DNA from: Choristoneura fumiferana
Taxonomy: Eukaryota > Arthropoda > Insecta > Lepidoptera > Tortricidae
NCBI RefSeq assembly: GCF_025370935.1
Contig: NC_133473.1
Span: 6,799,943-6,863,942, forward strand
Reading direction: 5' to 3'
Length of the DNA: 64,000 nucleotides
Positions 39,171-52,500 of the stretch are shown piece by piece; position 1 is the first letter of the stretch; every line of letters begins with the position of its first letter. The notes under the pieces were generated by a model, which saw only the letters and a list, made by a program, of their open reading frames with translations, had not been told where the DNA came from and made no database searches. Position numbers and translations under genes: made by a program.

Positions 39171-39381
39171 AAATGAGACGATACAAATTTTGTGCTACGT
39201 GAATAAATTTACATCAAAATTTCCAATACTGAGCCGATTACCCATAGCTTCATTCACACTTTACGATGATTCAATTCTCACACAACTTTAATTATAGACC
39301 TTATAGCGAGGGCTTTTAAGTCCACTTTGACTTGCATGATCATTAGTTTCCGCTGTTCGGCGAGCTATAAGGTTATTACAA

Positions 39382-39500
39382 CGAAGTGCGAAATTCGAAC
39401 TTCGTGCCTTTTCGTCCCACTGACGCTAATGTTTAATACGAGAGTGAGAGGGACGGTATGATACGAATTTCAATTTTCGAATTTCGTAGTAGCCCCCCAG
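39382..39500. mobile_element. Hairpin MITE, GGGCTACTACGAA family
   Basis: GAAGTGCGAAATTCGAACTT at the left and GAATTTCGTAGTAGCCCCCC at the right, with internal GAGAGTGAGAGGGACGG. Confidence 0.8.
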
Positions 39501-39892
39501 TTTGCATGTAACGTCTCAATGTGATTACAGTCGGCCGATGATTGCATCAACCCATTTTCATGCTTCTAGGCTATTGTATGTATCTAATCGACATTGTAGG
39601 TTATACCTGAATACCTACATATAGTTAGGTTAGGTATGTTATGCCATAACTAGACTTTGCCCGCGGCTTCGTGCGCGTAATCCATTAAGCTAAAAAGAAA
39701 TTGTACGAAAACCTATGAGTGGTTTTATGTCAGGTACAGTGTAGTAGTCTAGTTACAAATACCAATTACATGTTTTGTGGGAGCTGTTTAGGAAGTAAGG
39801 TCATATTGTTAGTCTCTAAAACTATTTTATAAGAAAATAATGTATACACTTCTTTTTGCTCTCCTTGAATAGATAAATAAATAAACACACTG

Positions 39893-40070
39893 ACGCCGGA
39901 GGCGGAGCGGTGCACGCGACGCGGAAGCGGTGCCGGTTGTAATATTCGAGCTAACATGAAAGAGGGCACACAGAATACCGCGTGGGAAATAAGCTTCTTT
40001 CATGTTAGCTCGAATATTACAACGGGTACCGCCGCCGCGCCGCGCCGCACCGCCCCGCCACCGCTCTCTG
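39893..40070. mobile_element. Hairpin with ATTCGAGCTAACATGAAA arms
   Basis: GTTGTAATATTCGAGCTAAC and ATGAAAGA at the left are matched exactly by the complement at 39,992-40,023. GC-rich CGGCGG/CCGCCG blocks flank both sides. The loop contains GAATACCGCGTGGGAAATAA, as at 26,085. Confidence 0.75.
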
Positions 40071-40258
40071 TGCTTTTCAAGCTTTAGATCCGGCAGTTGA
40101 ATTGAAATTTCCAAAAATTACTTCATGTACTTTATTAACTTTACGTACAAAACGCTTGCGCTAAATACATGTCTTTAATTCTAGCAGTTCAAATGGGATT
40201 ATACTCCAATCCTGTGTGAATATCGCGATATAAAGTGACTCATAAATATCTCCTAGAC

Positions 40259-40402
40259 ATTCAAATTCAAATTCAAATGATTTATTCAGTAAATAGGCCG
40301 CAATGGGCACTTTACAGGTCATTTTTTTAAACTACCAGCGCTTTCGGAAAGACCATCATTGCCAAGAAGAATGCGCCGCAAGAAACTTGGCAGATCAGCC
40401 AT
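40259..40402 (-). repeat. LINE 3'-end-like repeat, TTCAAATTCAAATTCAAA end
   Basis: TTCAAATTCAAATTCAAATG, then GCGCTTTCGGAAAGACC and GCGCCGCAAGAAACTTGGCA, as at 9,408-9,530. Confidence 0.55.
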
Positions 40403-40849
40403 CTTATCTACTTACTATTCATCCAAATGCGTCCAGACGTCTCAGCGTGAAGGAAAAATGGTCCTCATTTGTGTTTGTGCCAAACAACGGGCAAAAAATT
40501 ATGTCTTTAGACTAAGCGGTTAAAGATTTTCGGGTTTTACATGGATCCTATGGGAATATTGAGATAAAAAAATAGCTTGTGTTAATCCATATATGTATAG
40601 GTAGAGTCATTCACGATGACGCGTGCCGTGGTTCTTATTACAATGTCATTAATGGTTAATTTCGACAAAATTACGCGTCTTCGTGGATGGCACTAGGTAT
40701 AATATCTATCCATTTATCTACCTACCAAATTTCATCGCAATCCGTTCAGCCATTTTATCGTAAAGGATTAACAAACACATGTATGCTATGCACCCTCCTA
40801 CCCACGCACGCTCTTACCCATAAACTTTCGCATTTTATTATTAGTATAC

Positions 40850-40931
40850 TTCGGTTTTTTAGGGTTCCGTAGCCAAAATGGCAAAAACGGAACCCTTATA
40901 GTTTTGCCATCTCTGTCTGTCTGTCTTTCTA

Positions 40932-40969
<38 letters not shown>

Positions 40970-41357
40970 CGCGGTTTTGCTCAGGGACTATCAATGCTAG
41001 AAAGCTGTAATTTCGCACGTAGTGTACCTCCCGTACACGTAAAGCGGGGGTTATTTTTTTTTCTCATCCAACCTTATAGTGTGGGGTATTATTGGATAGG
41101 TATTTTAAAACCATAAAAGGGTTGCTAAAACAGTTTTTCGATTCAGTGAATTGTTTGCAAAATATTCAACTTTTAAGTGCAAATTTTCATGAAAATCGAG
41201 TAGTTTAAGAGTAAATAGCAGCCTAAGGTATAAAATATACCTAAACTTGTAAGATTCCGTATAAAATACGAAATCCTTCGAAAAATATTACTTATTTTTT
41301 TCGTAATGACTACGGAACCCTATTTAGGGCGTGTCCGACACGCTCTTGGCCGGTTTT
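40850..41357 (+). mobile_element. AGGGTTCCGTAG-family element, complete copy
   Basis: It starts TTTTTTAGGGTTCCGTAGCC and ends GACTACGGAACCCTATTTAG followed by GGCGTGTCCGACACGCTC. The AGGGTTCCGTAG/CTACGGAACCCT ends are inverted repeats. The TCTG microsatellite is inside. The same element hosts the LINE at 45.5-48.7 kb. Confidence 0.75.
40912..40968 (+). repeat. (TCTG)n microsatellite
   Basis: About 14 units of CTGT with one TTTCTATC interruption. It belongs to the AGGGTTCCGTAG element, where other copies have only two or three units. Confidence 0.9.
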
Positions 41358-41576
41358 ATTCAATAAACAGACTGGTCAAGATTGTTTACCCTTTTTATAA
41401 TGCACTCATACATAGAGGGTTATAGGAACTATTCGCATCTCAAGTTGTCAACTCGCACGCAACCTCTCAACCTCCCAACCTCCCGTAGTTTTTTTTTCAA
41501 AGAACAGAAAAACAGTTTATTCTAAGTTTATTCATAATTCTGTTCCACTTCTGTTCTGTGTTTTTTTTTAATTGCA

Positions 41577-41841
41577 GAGAGGTTGCAAATAAGAAATACT
41601 GGCCGGAAAAAATGCCATGACATTACTTGCTGGCGATAAAAAAATGACACAAATTTATTCAACGACCAACACCATTTTCTACACATTATACAAAAATCTA
41701 ATAGTATTTACAAAAGAAATCAATTTGGAGAACATAACGACATACAGTCGACTGTCCCAGCAATATTATGGATATTTATTAAAGGAAATCTACTCATGTT
41801 TTGTGTGTGGTTTTTGTAACATGGGTAATAACGACAAATAA
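41577..41841 (+). other. Short open frame of unknown status
   Basis: After an acceptor-like TTTTTTTAATTGCAG a frame from 41,617 reads MTLLAGDKKMTQIYSTTNTI to a stop at 41,841 (74 codons). It has no recognisable motif and the base composition is background-like. It may be chance, or the 3' part of the transcript starting at 34.5 kb. Confidence 0.2.
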
Positions 41842-42221
41842 ATAAATGGAGAAAACAAAAACATATGAAAATGTGCGTTCAATAGAGTGAGTACTGAGGG
41901 TGCATTTTCTAATTTTTTTTAAGACGATCCTTTAGATTTTAATCTAAAGCTTAAAGTTTAATGCCTTTTAGCCTCTAAGTCTTACCTAGTCAGTGACTTG
42001 TGCACGCTCGTCTAAAATTGAAATATATCAATTAAAACTTAGGTACCTACTCCAAATTATGTAGGTAAGTAAACCTGTGTGTGATGATGATGTGCCATGG
42101 TTCACAATCAGAACGGAGTTACAGCATTTTGGGAAAGGCAGGAAGCAGAAATGTAGTGATTAACGCATACAAGGATTTGACGCAATTTAAATAGTAACGG
42201 CAGAACTATTAAATCTACCGT

Positions 42222-42485
42222 TTGACGACCGGATGGCTAAGTGGTTAGAGAACCTGACTATGAAGCTTGAGGTCCTGGGTTCGAATCCCGGCCGGGCAGA
42301 TATTTGTGTGAATAACACGAATGTTTGTTCTCGGGTCTTGGATGTTTAATATGTATTTAAGTATGTATTTATCTATATAAGTATGTTTATCCGTTGCCTA
42401 GTATCCATAGTACAAGCTTTGCTTAGTTTGGGACTAGGTCAATTGGTGTCAAGTGTCCCATGATATTTATTTATTTATTTTATTT
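42222..42485 (+). repeat. tRNA-derived SINE, complete copy
   Basis: A tRNA-like head (GACCGGATGGCTAAGTGG) has an A box at about 42,234 (TGGCTAAGTGG) and a B box at about 42,278 (GGTTCGAATCC). A unique body with TTTGGGACTAGGTCAATTGG and an (ATTT)n tail follow. The tRNA fold is incomplete, so this is a SINE rather than a tRNA gene. Confidence 0.8.
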
Positions 42486-42795
42486 TTATTTAAGTTTAAT
42501 TAGGAAACAAAATCCTCGATGAAAACATTTTTTTAAGTCAAGTTATTCGGCTAAGTACAGTTAATTCTTGGATTTCCAGTTGATAAGATTGTGGCAAACT
42601 GAGAGGCGACAACCTATTTTTTTCAGTTATTTAGACATGCCACCTATACCACTGTGTATACTTACTAAAAGAGCGAGTGCATAATTTTTTTTTTAAGTAT
42701 ACAAAGGAGTCAATTAAAGATAAGTGCTTGGATTTGCTAGACAACCCTGTGGCGTTGTTTGATCTATTATATAGAGAACTTTTTAATTAAGACAC

Positions 42796-43046
42796 ATTTC
42801 GAACGATAACCTAACCAACAAAAAGATGGAAAACCCCGACTATGTCACTTCAAAGTTCAATATCTCAAAAACGGCTGAACCGATTTTGATAAAACATATC
42901 TAAGAACCATTGCTAGAAATCTTGCTTTCAATTAAAAAAAACCGCATTTCTAATCGGTCCACCCGTTTAAGAGCTACGGTGCCACAGACAGACAGACACA
43001 CACACAGACATACAGACACACATAGCGGTCAAACTTATAACACCCC
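42796..43046 (+). repeat. Dispersed repeat, GATAACCTAACCAACAAAAA family, copy 2
   Basis: It is about 80% similar by eye to 33,843-34,132, with a GACA/CACA simple repeat where copy 1 has a shorter one. Confidence 0.72.
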
Positions 43047-43431
43047 TCTTATTTATGACCCAACAGGGCTTTCCCAGAAACATCATCCATCATCATCATC
43101 ATTATCACTAATATCACGACAAATCCCTTTTCCAAAGATTTCCACAAATCGCGATCCATAGAGGAGCCATACAGCTCGCTTGTGTATTGCGTTTGTATCG
43201 TTTAAGAAATGCGGTGTGCAAAAATGAAAATTGACTTTATTTTTTTTTTTTTTATTTATTTATTTATTTTGGAGAACCAACAGCTTTAAACATACAGATT
43301 AAAAATAACAATAGATACATAAAGCCAATTACAGGTTCTCGCCGGTAATAGCAGTGTAGGCAGCACAGCAATCAACAGACAGCAGTGCAATTAAATAATA
43401 AAGTTGTTCTCTTTGCAGAGAAAATGCCGCC

Positions 43432-43566
43432 ATGGAACCCAAACCATCAGACGAAGCACCAGAGGAGTGGGCACCTTGGAATCTGGTGGTATCCATCAAG
43501 AATGCCCATGCCCCGCCGCCAGTCGCTGTCCACACTACCCCCGGCCCTGCCTGGGACATTGCTCAG
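43432..43566 (+). CDS. NSUN7: NSUN7-like coding exon 1
   Basis: It encodes MEPKPSDEAPEEWAPWNLVV and ends TTPGPAWDIAQ, phase 0. The exon itself begins at 43,419 after CTCTTTGCAG. An out-of-frame ATG lies 8 bases upstream of the chosen start. Confidence 0.85.
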
Positions 43567-46500
43567 GTTAATTTCATATAGCTTAGACTAGGCGGTTTGC
43601 TGCGACTCCGTCCGCGTAGAATTCGTTTTCGCTATCCCGCGGTAACTATGCAATTTTCCGGGATAAAACTATGCTATGTAAGGACATACGCGGACGGAAA
43701 GGCTCCGGGACTCAAATTATGTATACCTACCGAATTTCATCTCAATCGGTTCAGCCGTTTAAACGTGATGAGGTAACAAACAGATTTACAAACTTTCGCA
43801 TTTATAATATTAGTGGGATTTGAAAACTTTTTGTTTCGCGACTTTACATCAACAGATTACGCGCAACCAACGCATATGGACCTTTGAGTGTTTATCTGCT
43901 CGATTCTAGATAAATACTCAAAGATATGAACGGGTGAAGAACGCGCGTATTTTGTACTGTAGGTACTTTCTTGGCGGCGGAATGACGTGAATGCGTTTGA
44001 AATTGTTACCTGAAATGTGTACAGTCTAGCACCAATATTTGACACAACAAAGTGCGCATAATAAGCATAAATATCTGATACGACTCTATTTCTAGGGCCA
44101 GTACCAGTAGGATATGTCAGATAATTTTGCACGCTGCGTTGTGGCAAATATTAATGCAGGTAACAGAAGCTATTGTATTTTTTTTCGATGCAGGTTATAA
44201 AAGCGGCTTATCTGCTCAGCAAACCACCGGTGAAGGTGAATTTTGAAGATGAACAAGAAATGCGCTGCGTGTACTCCCTCATCTACGATGTGTTCCGATG
44301 TAAGTCCTACCAAGGATACATTACGGTGCCTCTATAAAATGCGTTTCAATTGAAAATGCGAGCCCATTATGTCCTCGTTTTCGAAGTTTAAAAATTACGA
44401 AAAGTATTGTATTGTACAAACAAATGAAATTAACAGTTACGAAGGCAAAGTTTATCCGTTATAAAAGGAAGAAATTATAAAGAGGGTAAAGTCGTTAAAA
44501 CAAGACGTTTATGCGTGTAATAAATACTTAAACAGTTAAAAAGCGCACAAGTTTAATCGTTAACCGCATTAACCAATACGTTTCATGTGAATTTATATGT
44601 GGCACATAAATTGCTTTCCAAACGTCTAAGGAACTGTCACGAAGTGTAAAGTTGGCAACGGGCAGTAAATAACGTCACGCCAGCCTCGCATGTAGTTTAC
44701 AGCCTTTCTGAAACGTTATTTAACTTTTATCACTCCATCGCTGAAAGCCTGCTGAACTTTCATTTAATACAGCTTGTAAACGAGATTCCAAACTACAATT
44801 AACTGAACAAAGTATTAACTAACATCGCGCTAGGCAATCGGCTCCGGAAAAAGTTTAAACTTCATTTAAATTTGGAGGTATAAGGTTCTATTTTGAGAAA
44901 TCTTTCTTCATCTGGGTAAAAAGTTGCTAGGTTAAAGAATCAGTATGAAACGTAATAAAAAGTTGTTTATTACGTTTTGTACTGATTTTATTCGTTCTAT
45001 CAGACAATTTTTATGGCTGACATTAGAAGTTATTTTTATTTGCCATTCGTGTCTTTTACTTTTCTAGTATAGAAGCGATAAAACCAAGGCCAATCGTCGC
45101 ATGCCACTCGAACAGAAAGCGTAACATATAAACATTGGGTATCGGTATTGGAATCTTATTTCTACTTCTTCATGTAGTAACATATATGGCGTGTCATGTG
45201 AGACATTTTGTTTCCATGAAGCATTATACAACCCTTTTTCCCTGCGTGCAATTGCATACAAATAAGCGAAGCTCCCTATATTTTAATTTTAAATTAACCT
45301 TATACTCGTAATAGCTAGCTTACCTATACTTACTCCTTCCCAGTTTTTTAGGGTTCCGGAGCCAAAATGGCAAAACGGAACCCTTATAGTTTCGCCATGT
45401 CTGTCTGTCTGTCCGACCGCGGCTTTGCTCACGGACTATCAATGCTAGAAAGCTGTAACTTTGCACGGATATATAAGTAAACTATGCCGACAAAACGGTA
45501 CAATTAAAATTCAAAAAAAAATTTTTTTAGGGTACCATCCCCCATAGGCTTCTTCTTCTTCTCGTGTCGATGGCTTCACTCGTTTAAAGTATCCGCGACC
45601 AGAAAGTAGCGGTGTTTATTGCCTTGTCCGTTGCATCTCGGAGGTCTCGCCCAGTACAGGTGGACGGGCATGCTGGGCAGGACATCAAATGCGACATGCT
45701 CTGGGAAGCCGTCCCACAGCCACACTGGGTGTTTGGTTTTTCAGGAAGCCCCACTTTGCAAGGTTTTCCTTACACCGGCCAACCTGAGTCCGAAGTCTAT
45801 TAAGGGATTTCCAGGTTGACCATGGTTGTTTGGCCCCAGCTGGTAACGACTCCGCAGGACTCACAAATCCATCAGGCGGGGCACGCGTGGTTCTCCACCG
45901 TGAGAGTCTGGTGCGGGATGGGGAATCCGAGATAGGGGTGGTGGCACTCAAAAAACTTCGCCGGCTCCTCAGGCGGGCTTGTGGCAGCTTGTGATTATAC
46001 AGAGGGTGCCGAGGATCCTGTTCCTGTTTCCGCTTTTCTATACTGCACGCAACCTCTCTGCGAATCTCTGGAGGGGCAATTCCCGCCAGCGGGTAGAGCT
46101 GGTTTAGCGGAGTGGGTCTGAGACAGCCAGTGACCATACGGCAAGTGTCATTCAGGGCCGACGTTACCAGCTTGGCGTGAGCCGAGCGGTGCCAGACTGG
46201 ACACGCATATTCCCCAGCCGAGAAACTCAACGCCAGACCAGTAGTTCGGAGAGTGTGCGCATTCGCTCCCCAGTTCGTCGAGGTTAACCTTCGGAGCAAG
46301 TTATTACGCGAAATCACCTTGTGCTGTGTGTTGGCGCAGTGGCTTTTATACGTGAGCGTTCTGTCCAGGGTAATGCCAAGGTATCGCGGGTGAGGGCAGT
46401 GCTCAATGCGCACTCCTCCCCACGTGACGTCAAGCGGCCTGCTCGCATCGCGATTGCGTAGGTGAAAAGCACATGACTGTGTCTTGGCAGGATTTGGTCT

Positions 46501-49500
46501 CAGGCAGTTTTGCTCGTAGTATTGGCTTAGCGTTTCAAGAGCCGCAGACAATGTCCCTTCCACGTCCCCAAAGGTGCCGCTCTGCGCAGCCAATGCCAGG
46601 TCATCCGCGTATAGAAATCGTTGAGTGTTCGGTGGGGCAGGCTGATCGTTGGTATAGATGTTAAAAGAGTGGGTGCTAGCACGCTACCCTGCGGGAGGCC
46701 ATTCTTTTGAGATCGCCAACGGCTAGTTTCAGAGTGCAAGTGGACCTGGAAACGGCGATTGTGGAGCAGTTCACGAAGGATGTTCACGAAGCCGGCATCA
46801 TTAGTAATGCCAGAGATCTTTGCGAGTAGCCCACGTATATTGACCGTATCGTATGCGGCAGACAGATCCACGAAGACCACCCCCGTCACCATACCACGTT
46901 CGTAGCCATCCTCTATGTACTGTGTGAGCTTGAGTGTTTGGCTGGTGCATGACTTTCCCGGCCGGAAACCGGCCTGTTCAGGAATTAAATGCAGCTCAGC
47001 TATTGGACCAAGTCGATTCAGGAGCATGCGCTCAAAGAACTTGAACGTGTGACACAGCAGAGAAATAGGTCTGTAGCTTTTAGCATCCGAAGGACTCTTC
47101 CCAGGCTTGAGGAGTGCAATGACTTTCGATTTGCGCCATGCCCTAGGTATTTTAAGCGAAAGCAAGCAGTTATTGAAGAGTCTTAAGAGCCAGGCTCTTG
47201 CTTTCGGTCCGAGGTGTTTGATTTGATCCACAGTCAGATCGTCGACGCCAGCAGCCTTCCCGTTCTTCAAACTCTCCATTGCGCAGTCAAATTCCTGGAG
47301 CGTAAAGGGCTTGCTCAGATCACCCGTACCTCCCGTGAGCAAGAAGACTCCAGGTGCGTTCTGCGCAGGCGACCGGCAGGTTTGCCGTTGAGTAGCAGCT
47401 GAGAAGCTACTTGATTAGCTGATACCTGTCCAGGGTTCGCGGCCGGTGGGGGGTCACCCGTAAGTTTGCGGAGGTTGGACCATGCCTTTTTGCTGTTATG
47501 GGTCATATCAGTATCGACCACGAGTTCACACCATTTTTCTCGTCTGCTCGCTGAGAGTTCACTCATCAGCTCCTCTCCAGCTTGAATGGTTTCCTCGGAA
47601 AAGGGGTCGCTACAGTACATAGCCTCGTAGTCAGCAAGAAGCTCCGATGAGGTAGAGTTTAGCCCGGGATATAATTTGGGCGGCATCCTCTAGGTATACA
47701 TTGGCGTGATACTGTGCGAACGATTCGAATGAATTCATCATACTCTGATGCCTCCGGTACCAACGAGCACAGACCTTGATCAACGCTCTCTGCATACTTG
47801 ACCCAATCAGCCTTACCGAAGTTAAAACGACGGCGAAAAGGGGCCCTGACAGGTTGCACGACCGCCCGGATTCGGCACATAAGGGGTCTATGTTGTGTCC
47901 GTGGGATCGGTTTGCAGATGGTCTTGACACAGTGCGAACCCATTCTCTCGCTCGTGAACATCAGGTCGGGATTGTACCCGCGCTTCCAGCGTCCGCTGTT
48001 AAAGGAGGGTGGCAGCTTGGGGTCATGAAGGAGTGTAAGATTGTTCGCCTCCGCCCATGCTTCAACTTTTTCGCCGTCAGAGTTTGTATCCTGATATCCC
48101 CACGATGTGCTATGGCTATTGAAATCACCCACAATAAGGCATGGCCGACGATCACCGACTGGGCAGACCTCCCACGGAAGGAACGCTTGTGGCGGCGGTT
48201 TGTACACTGATGTTACTATGCACTGTCCCATGTCCAAGCGATCAACTCCATCGATTCGGCAGATACACAAGAAGAAGAAACGACCCTCAAGTTAGGTCTT
48301 GTGAAGACCGCACTACCATGCTTTGCGTGAGGTATTTCCGCAGTGAGTGTCATCCCAGGTATAAATGGTCTTGTGTGACCGATGTCACGATGGGTCTCTT
48401 GAGCGCATAAAATGTCGCATTGCGTCTCGCGGCACAACTCTGAGAGGAGTAGTGCTTTGTCCTCCGAAAAGCCCTCTATGTTGATAGAGATGACTGTCAG
48501 GGCTGGCTCTAAAAAGTGCCGTTTCGTATCGCATTTGATCGCAGGGGAAACCATCGTAGGGGAAGGATTAGCCGACCAACTCTATGTTGATCGTTGCCCG
48601 GGGTGCGCCAGACGCTAGAATTGCAGGTTAGAAAATTTCCAGATGCGTCATACGGGAGGCTCCTTCCATGCACCCCCATAGGCGTAAAGTGGGATGATTT
48701 TTAATTTCTCATCCAACCCTATAGTGTGGGATATCATTGGATAGGTCTTTTAAAACCATTACGGGGTTGCTAAACGATTTTCGATTCAGTGATTTGTTTG
48801 CGAAATATTCAACTTTAAAAGTGCAAATTTTCATTAAAATCGAGCGTCCCCCCTCTAAAATCTAAACCGGTGGGTGGAAAAATTTGAAAAAAATCAGGAT
48901 GGTAGTTAATATACCAAACTTTCAAGGAAAACTATAACGGCTGAGTTTGCTTGAGAATTATTTGTAGTTTATGAGTAAATAGCAGCCTAAAGTATAAAAT
49001 ATACCTAAACTTCCAAGTTTCCAAGATTCCGTATAAAATACGAAATCCTTAGAAAAATATTACTTATTTTTTTCGTAATGGCTACCGAACCCTATTTTGG
49101 GCGTGTCAGACACGCTCTTGGCCGTTTTTTAAAGATAATTGATACTTGGAATAGCTTCTTTCCTATTTCTAGCGTCAGGTACAAAAACAGATTTTAAACC
49201 TTTTGCCATTCTCTCTACCAACATGAAGAGTCAAAAGATGTTCATTCCAGTAGGTGATGTTCCTAATGTCCAGAGTTGGGACTTAACTTGACATTGGCAA
49301 TAGTTGCAAAGCCTAAATATCAAAAGAACTAACGAGTATATACTTAGGTCTGTACTTAAATTCATGGGTCACTAATATTTCGCAACTAACGTTTGCCAAC
49401 CTGATTCATTTCGCAATTTTTCATTTCGCAACTGTTTCATATTTCTGAAGGGTTCTACACGATGGCCCTGAAATAAATCCTGAAATATTTACAGTTATAG

Positions 49501-52500
49501 AGTTTGCGAAATGAACGGATACCAAAATTCATACTTATGTTTTAGTATGTTGATTGCATAAGTAAACCGTGCTAGTGTAATGATTTGCCCTATAGTAATC
49601 GTAATATCATAATATATCATAGCTTCTCAAGCAAAGGATCGTGGGTTCAAGCCCCGGCTCCTGAGTTTTTCGGAAACAATTAATGTGGTTTTTTATTTAT
49701 TTTTTACTACGAGCTTTACGGTGACGGAAGCATCGTGAGGAAGCCTGCACACTAAGTGCACACCTCTGCGAAGATATAATACAGCCCAAGCCTTTTTAGT
49801 CTAAAAGAAGGTCTAGTTGGGCGTTTATATGAGCAAGACCAATATAGATAGACCGAAATGATATAGGTACTTATGTTAATTGTTACAGATAAATCGATCT
49901 TAGACCAAGCTATAGAAGACATCGACTTTTTCGGCGATTTCCCCGAGGTAAACAGTTTACAAAGCAATCACATAATTCACAAACTTGAACTTGCACGAAA
50001 AATGAAGGTTGTCGTTATCAAGGCTGCATATTAAATCGCATGTTATCAAACGCAATAACATCAGTGATTTCCAACAGTAGCTATAAAAGTATCGTCCCAT
50101 CTAACTCGCATTAGGCCTTAGCGGTCTCGTGACCCGGGCCATTTCTTTTGAGGACGCTCACGAAAATGAGCTCTATATTTATTGCCAGTTATTTCTGTTG
50201 AAAGAATCGGATTTGGGGGTAACAAAGTGGTTTCGATTAATGTTGCCGCGATTCGCGCTGTAGCGGATTAAGCGAGACGCCCTAGTTTCAAATTGGCCAA
50301 TTTCGGTCGGTAGCTTAAATTCACTTTGTTGAAATTGTCGCTGTATTTCAATAAGTTTTTAGAACTGGCAGTGGTCCAATAAGCTGCTAGAGCAGGACTA
50401 TGTGTTTGCAAACGATTCCAGTTCTAGAAAAAATGTTCGTAGCAAAGAGTTGTAGGTACCTACAAATTGGTACGTTAAGTACTCTATCAAACGGATGCTG
50501 TTACAGAATTTTGTAATCCCTAAGGACTGTAAATTTTTACCTTGCAACTTACTCCGACCGAGACGTCGTTTTAAATCATACAATAAGTAAATATTACCAA
50601 CTATTATGTATACTTTTGTTTTGTTTGTCAATTGTGTGATGTTTCTCTTCTTTTGTACAATAAAGAGTTAACATACATACATACTTTTATACAAATTTGA
50701 CACTTCTCTACTACTTTTTCTTTATTATTTTTTGACATGCGCGATAGTAAGTAGTTTCATTCGGCTATGGCATACAACATGATGTGCCCTGCTCATTGCA
50801 ACCCAGAGGGTTTGAGGCTAACAACGTAGAGATGTATTGTTAGCCTTAAAAGTTACTGAGTTGGACAAAGCCGGAACTTTACTAAGAGCCAGTAACGTGA
50901 AGTACCTAAACGCTTTTGGTAGGCAACCCGGAGTGGGAGAATCGTGAGTTAGTTATGTATTTGGACATTATTCGGAAGCGACATCTAGCAGTTAGGTATA
51001 TGTGGGTACATAAGCTTAATAATAAAACATTTGGGTGGAAGCCAAAAAGTTGAACCACATTACATTGTAGTCAATTCATAAAATTGTGTGGTGAATTTGC
51101 GAGTCACAACGGAAAACTTTCATATAAATCTTAAGTACCTACCGAACTTTTTGAACTCCACCATATATAGGCAACCCGAGTGGTTACGATGCTACGCTAT
51201 GTACTTTGGTAGTGCCGTAGTATAGGCACTAGACAGGGGCCATTAGGACCTGCTTATGACAAAACCTTTCCACAGTTCGGTGACAAGCGCCACACAGTAT
51301 GGCTCTTCCTGATGGAGCTGACTCGGCGTCGCTGGGGCGCGAGGCCGCGTGGAGAGATGGAGCGCGCGGCCAAGATCCTTCGAGAAGCTGGCTCCCCTTA
51401 CTGTGACGTCGAGGCCACTGTGTGGGAGCAACGGGTACACTTCGCTGCGGCCATAGCCAGGATACGCATCAAGAATAGGGCTTTCTCGTTAGTAATCAGT
51501 ACTACACCTATCTGTACAGTCACCTGCATTAATATCAGTCACAGCGGAGCGTGCAAAAATATCTGACACGTCCCAACGGCCCTAGAAATAGAGTCGTATC
51601 AAATATTTATGCACGCTTTTTTGAATCAGATATGGGAACAACATCAATAACATCGAATAACCAATACCGTGGTGAAAAATCAAAGAGTATAGATTAGGTT
51701 AGGTACCACACCTATATTCTCGGAAAGCTAAATTGGTATCACGTATATAACACTCGTTCATAGCCTTTATCATCATCATCAACCAACAACAGTCCACTGC
51801 TGGACATAGGCCTCTTCCATGGCGCGCCACACACTATGTCTTCAGCCCCTCGCACTCGCATCCAGCGGCGGCCTTGGGGGGTGGCGAACAGGGCAATCGC
51901 CCGGGGCCTCGCGCGACAACCCAAGCAAATTAAAAAATATATACATTTTCGCATCACATACTTTTCTCGAAGGACAAAGGGCCTCGCAAAGACCTGCCGC
52001 CCGGAGCCTCGCAATGAGTACGGCCGCCGCTGCTCACATCCATCCGCCGCCAGCGACCCTCCTCATCACGTAACCTTGTCATAATAAGTAAAAAGCAGTG
52101 GTAAAAAGATTTTTGTCTTTGATCGCTGCTATCCCTTTATGCCGTTAAAATCGCGTTTTCCGATCGTAAATGGCGACCACTCGTACTGTGCAGTTTGCGT
52201 GCAATTTTGCCGACCACAAAGAAAATATTTGGACGGTCGTGATCGGCATTTACGGATACGTTGTGGTTGGATGTAGGACAGTCAGAGAGAGAGAGAGAGA
52301 GAAGAGGTGTGGTGCAGGTGGTAGAACCTTGTACAAGGTCCGCCCGGATTGCTACCACCATCTTGCTCGCTAATCCTGCCGTGAAGCAGCAGTGTTTGCA
52401 CTGTTGTGTTTCGGCGTGGAGAGTAAGACAGCCGGTGAAATTACTGGATACCTCAATCCCATTTTAGGCCTCTAGGTTGGAAACGCATCTGCAATACCCC

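Noticed and set aside
42225..42300. tRNA gene
   Set aside because: The A and B boxes are clear, but the arms do not close into a full cloverleaf and a SINE body with an (ATTT)n tail follows.
45612..48618. Plus-strand open frames across the LINE
   Set aside because: Antisense to the LINE endonuclease and reverse transcriptase frames.
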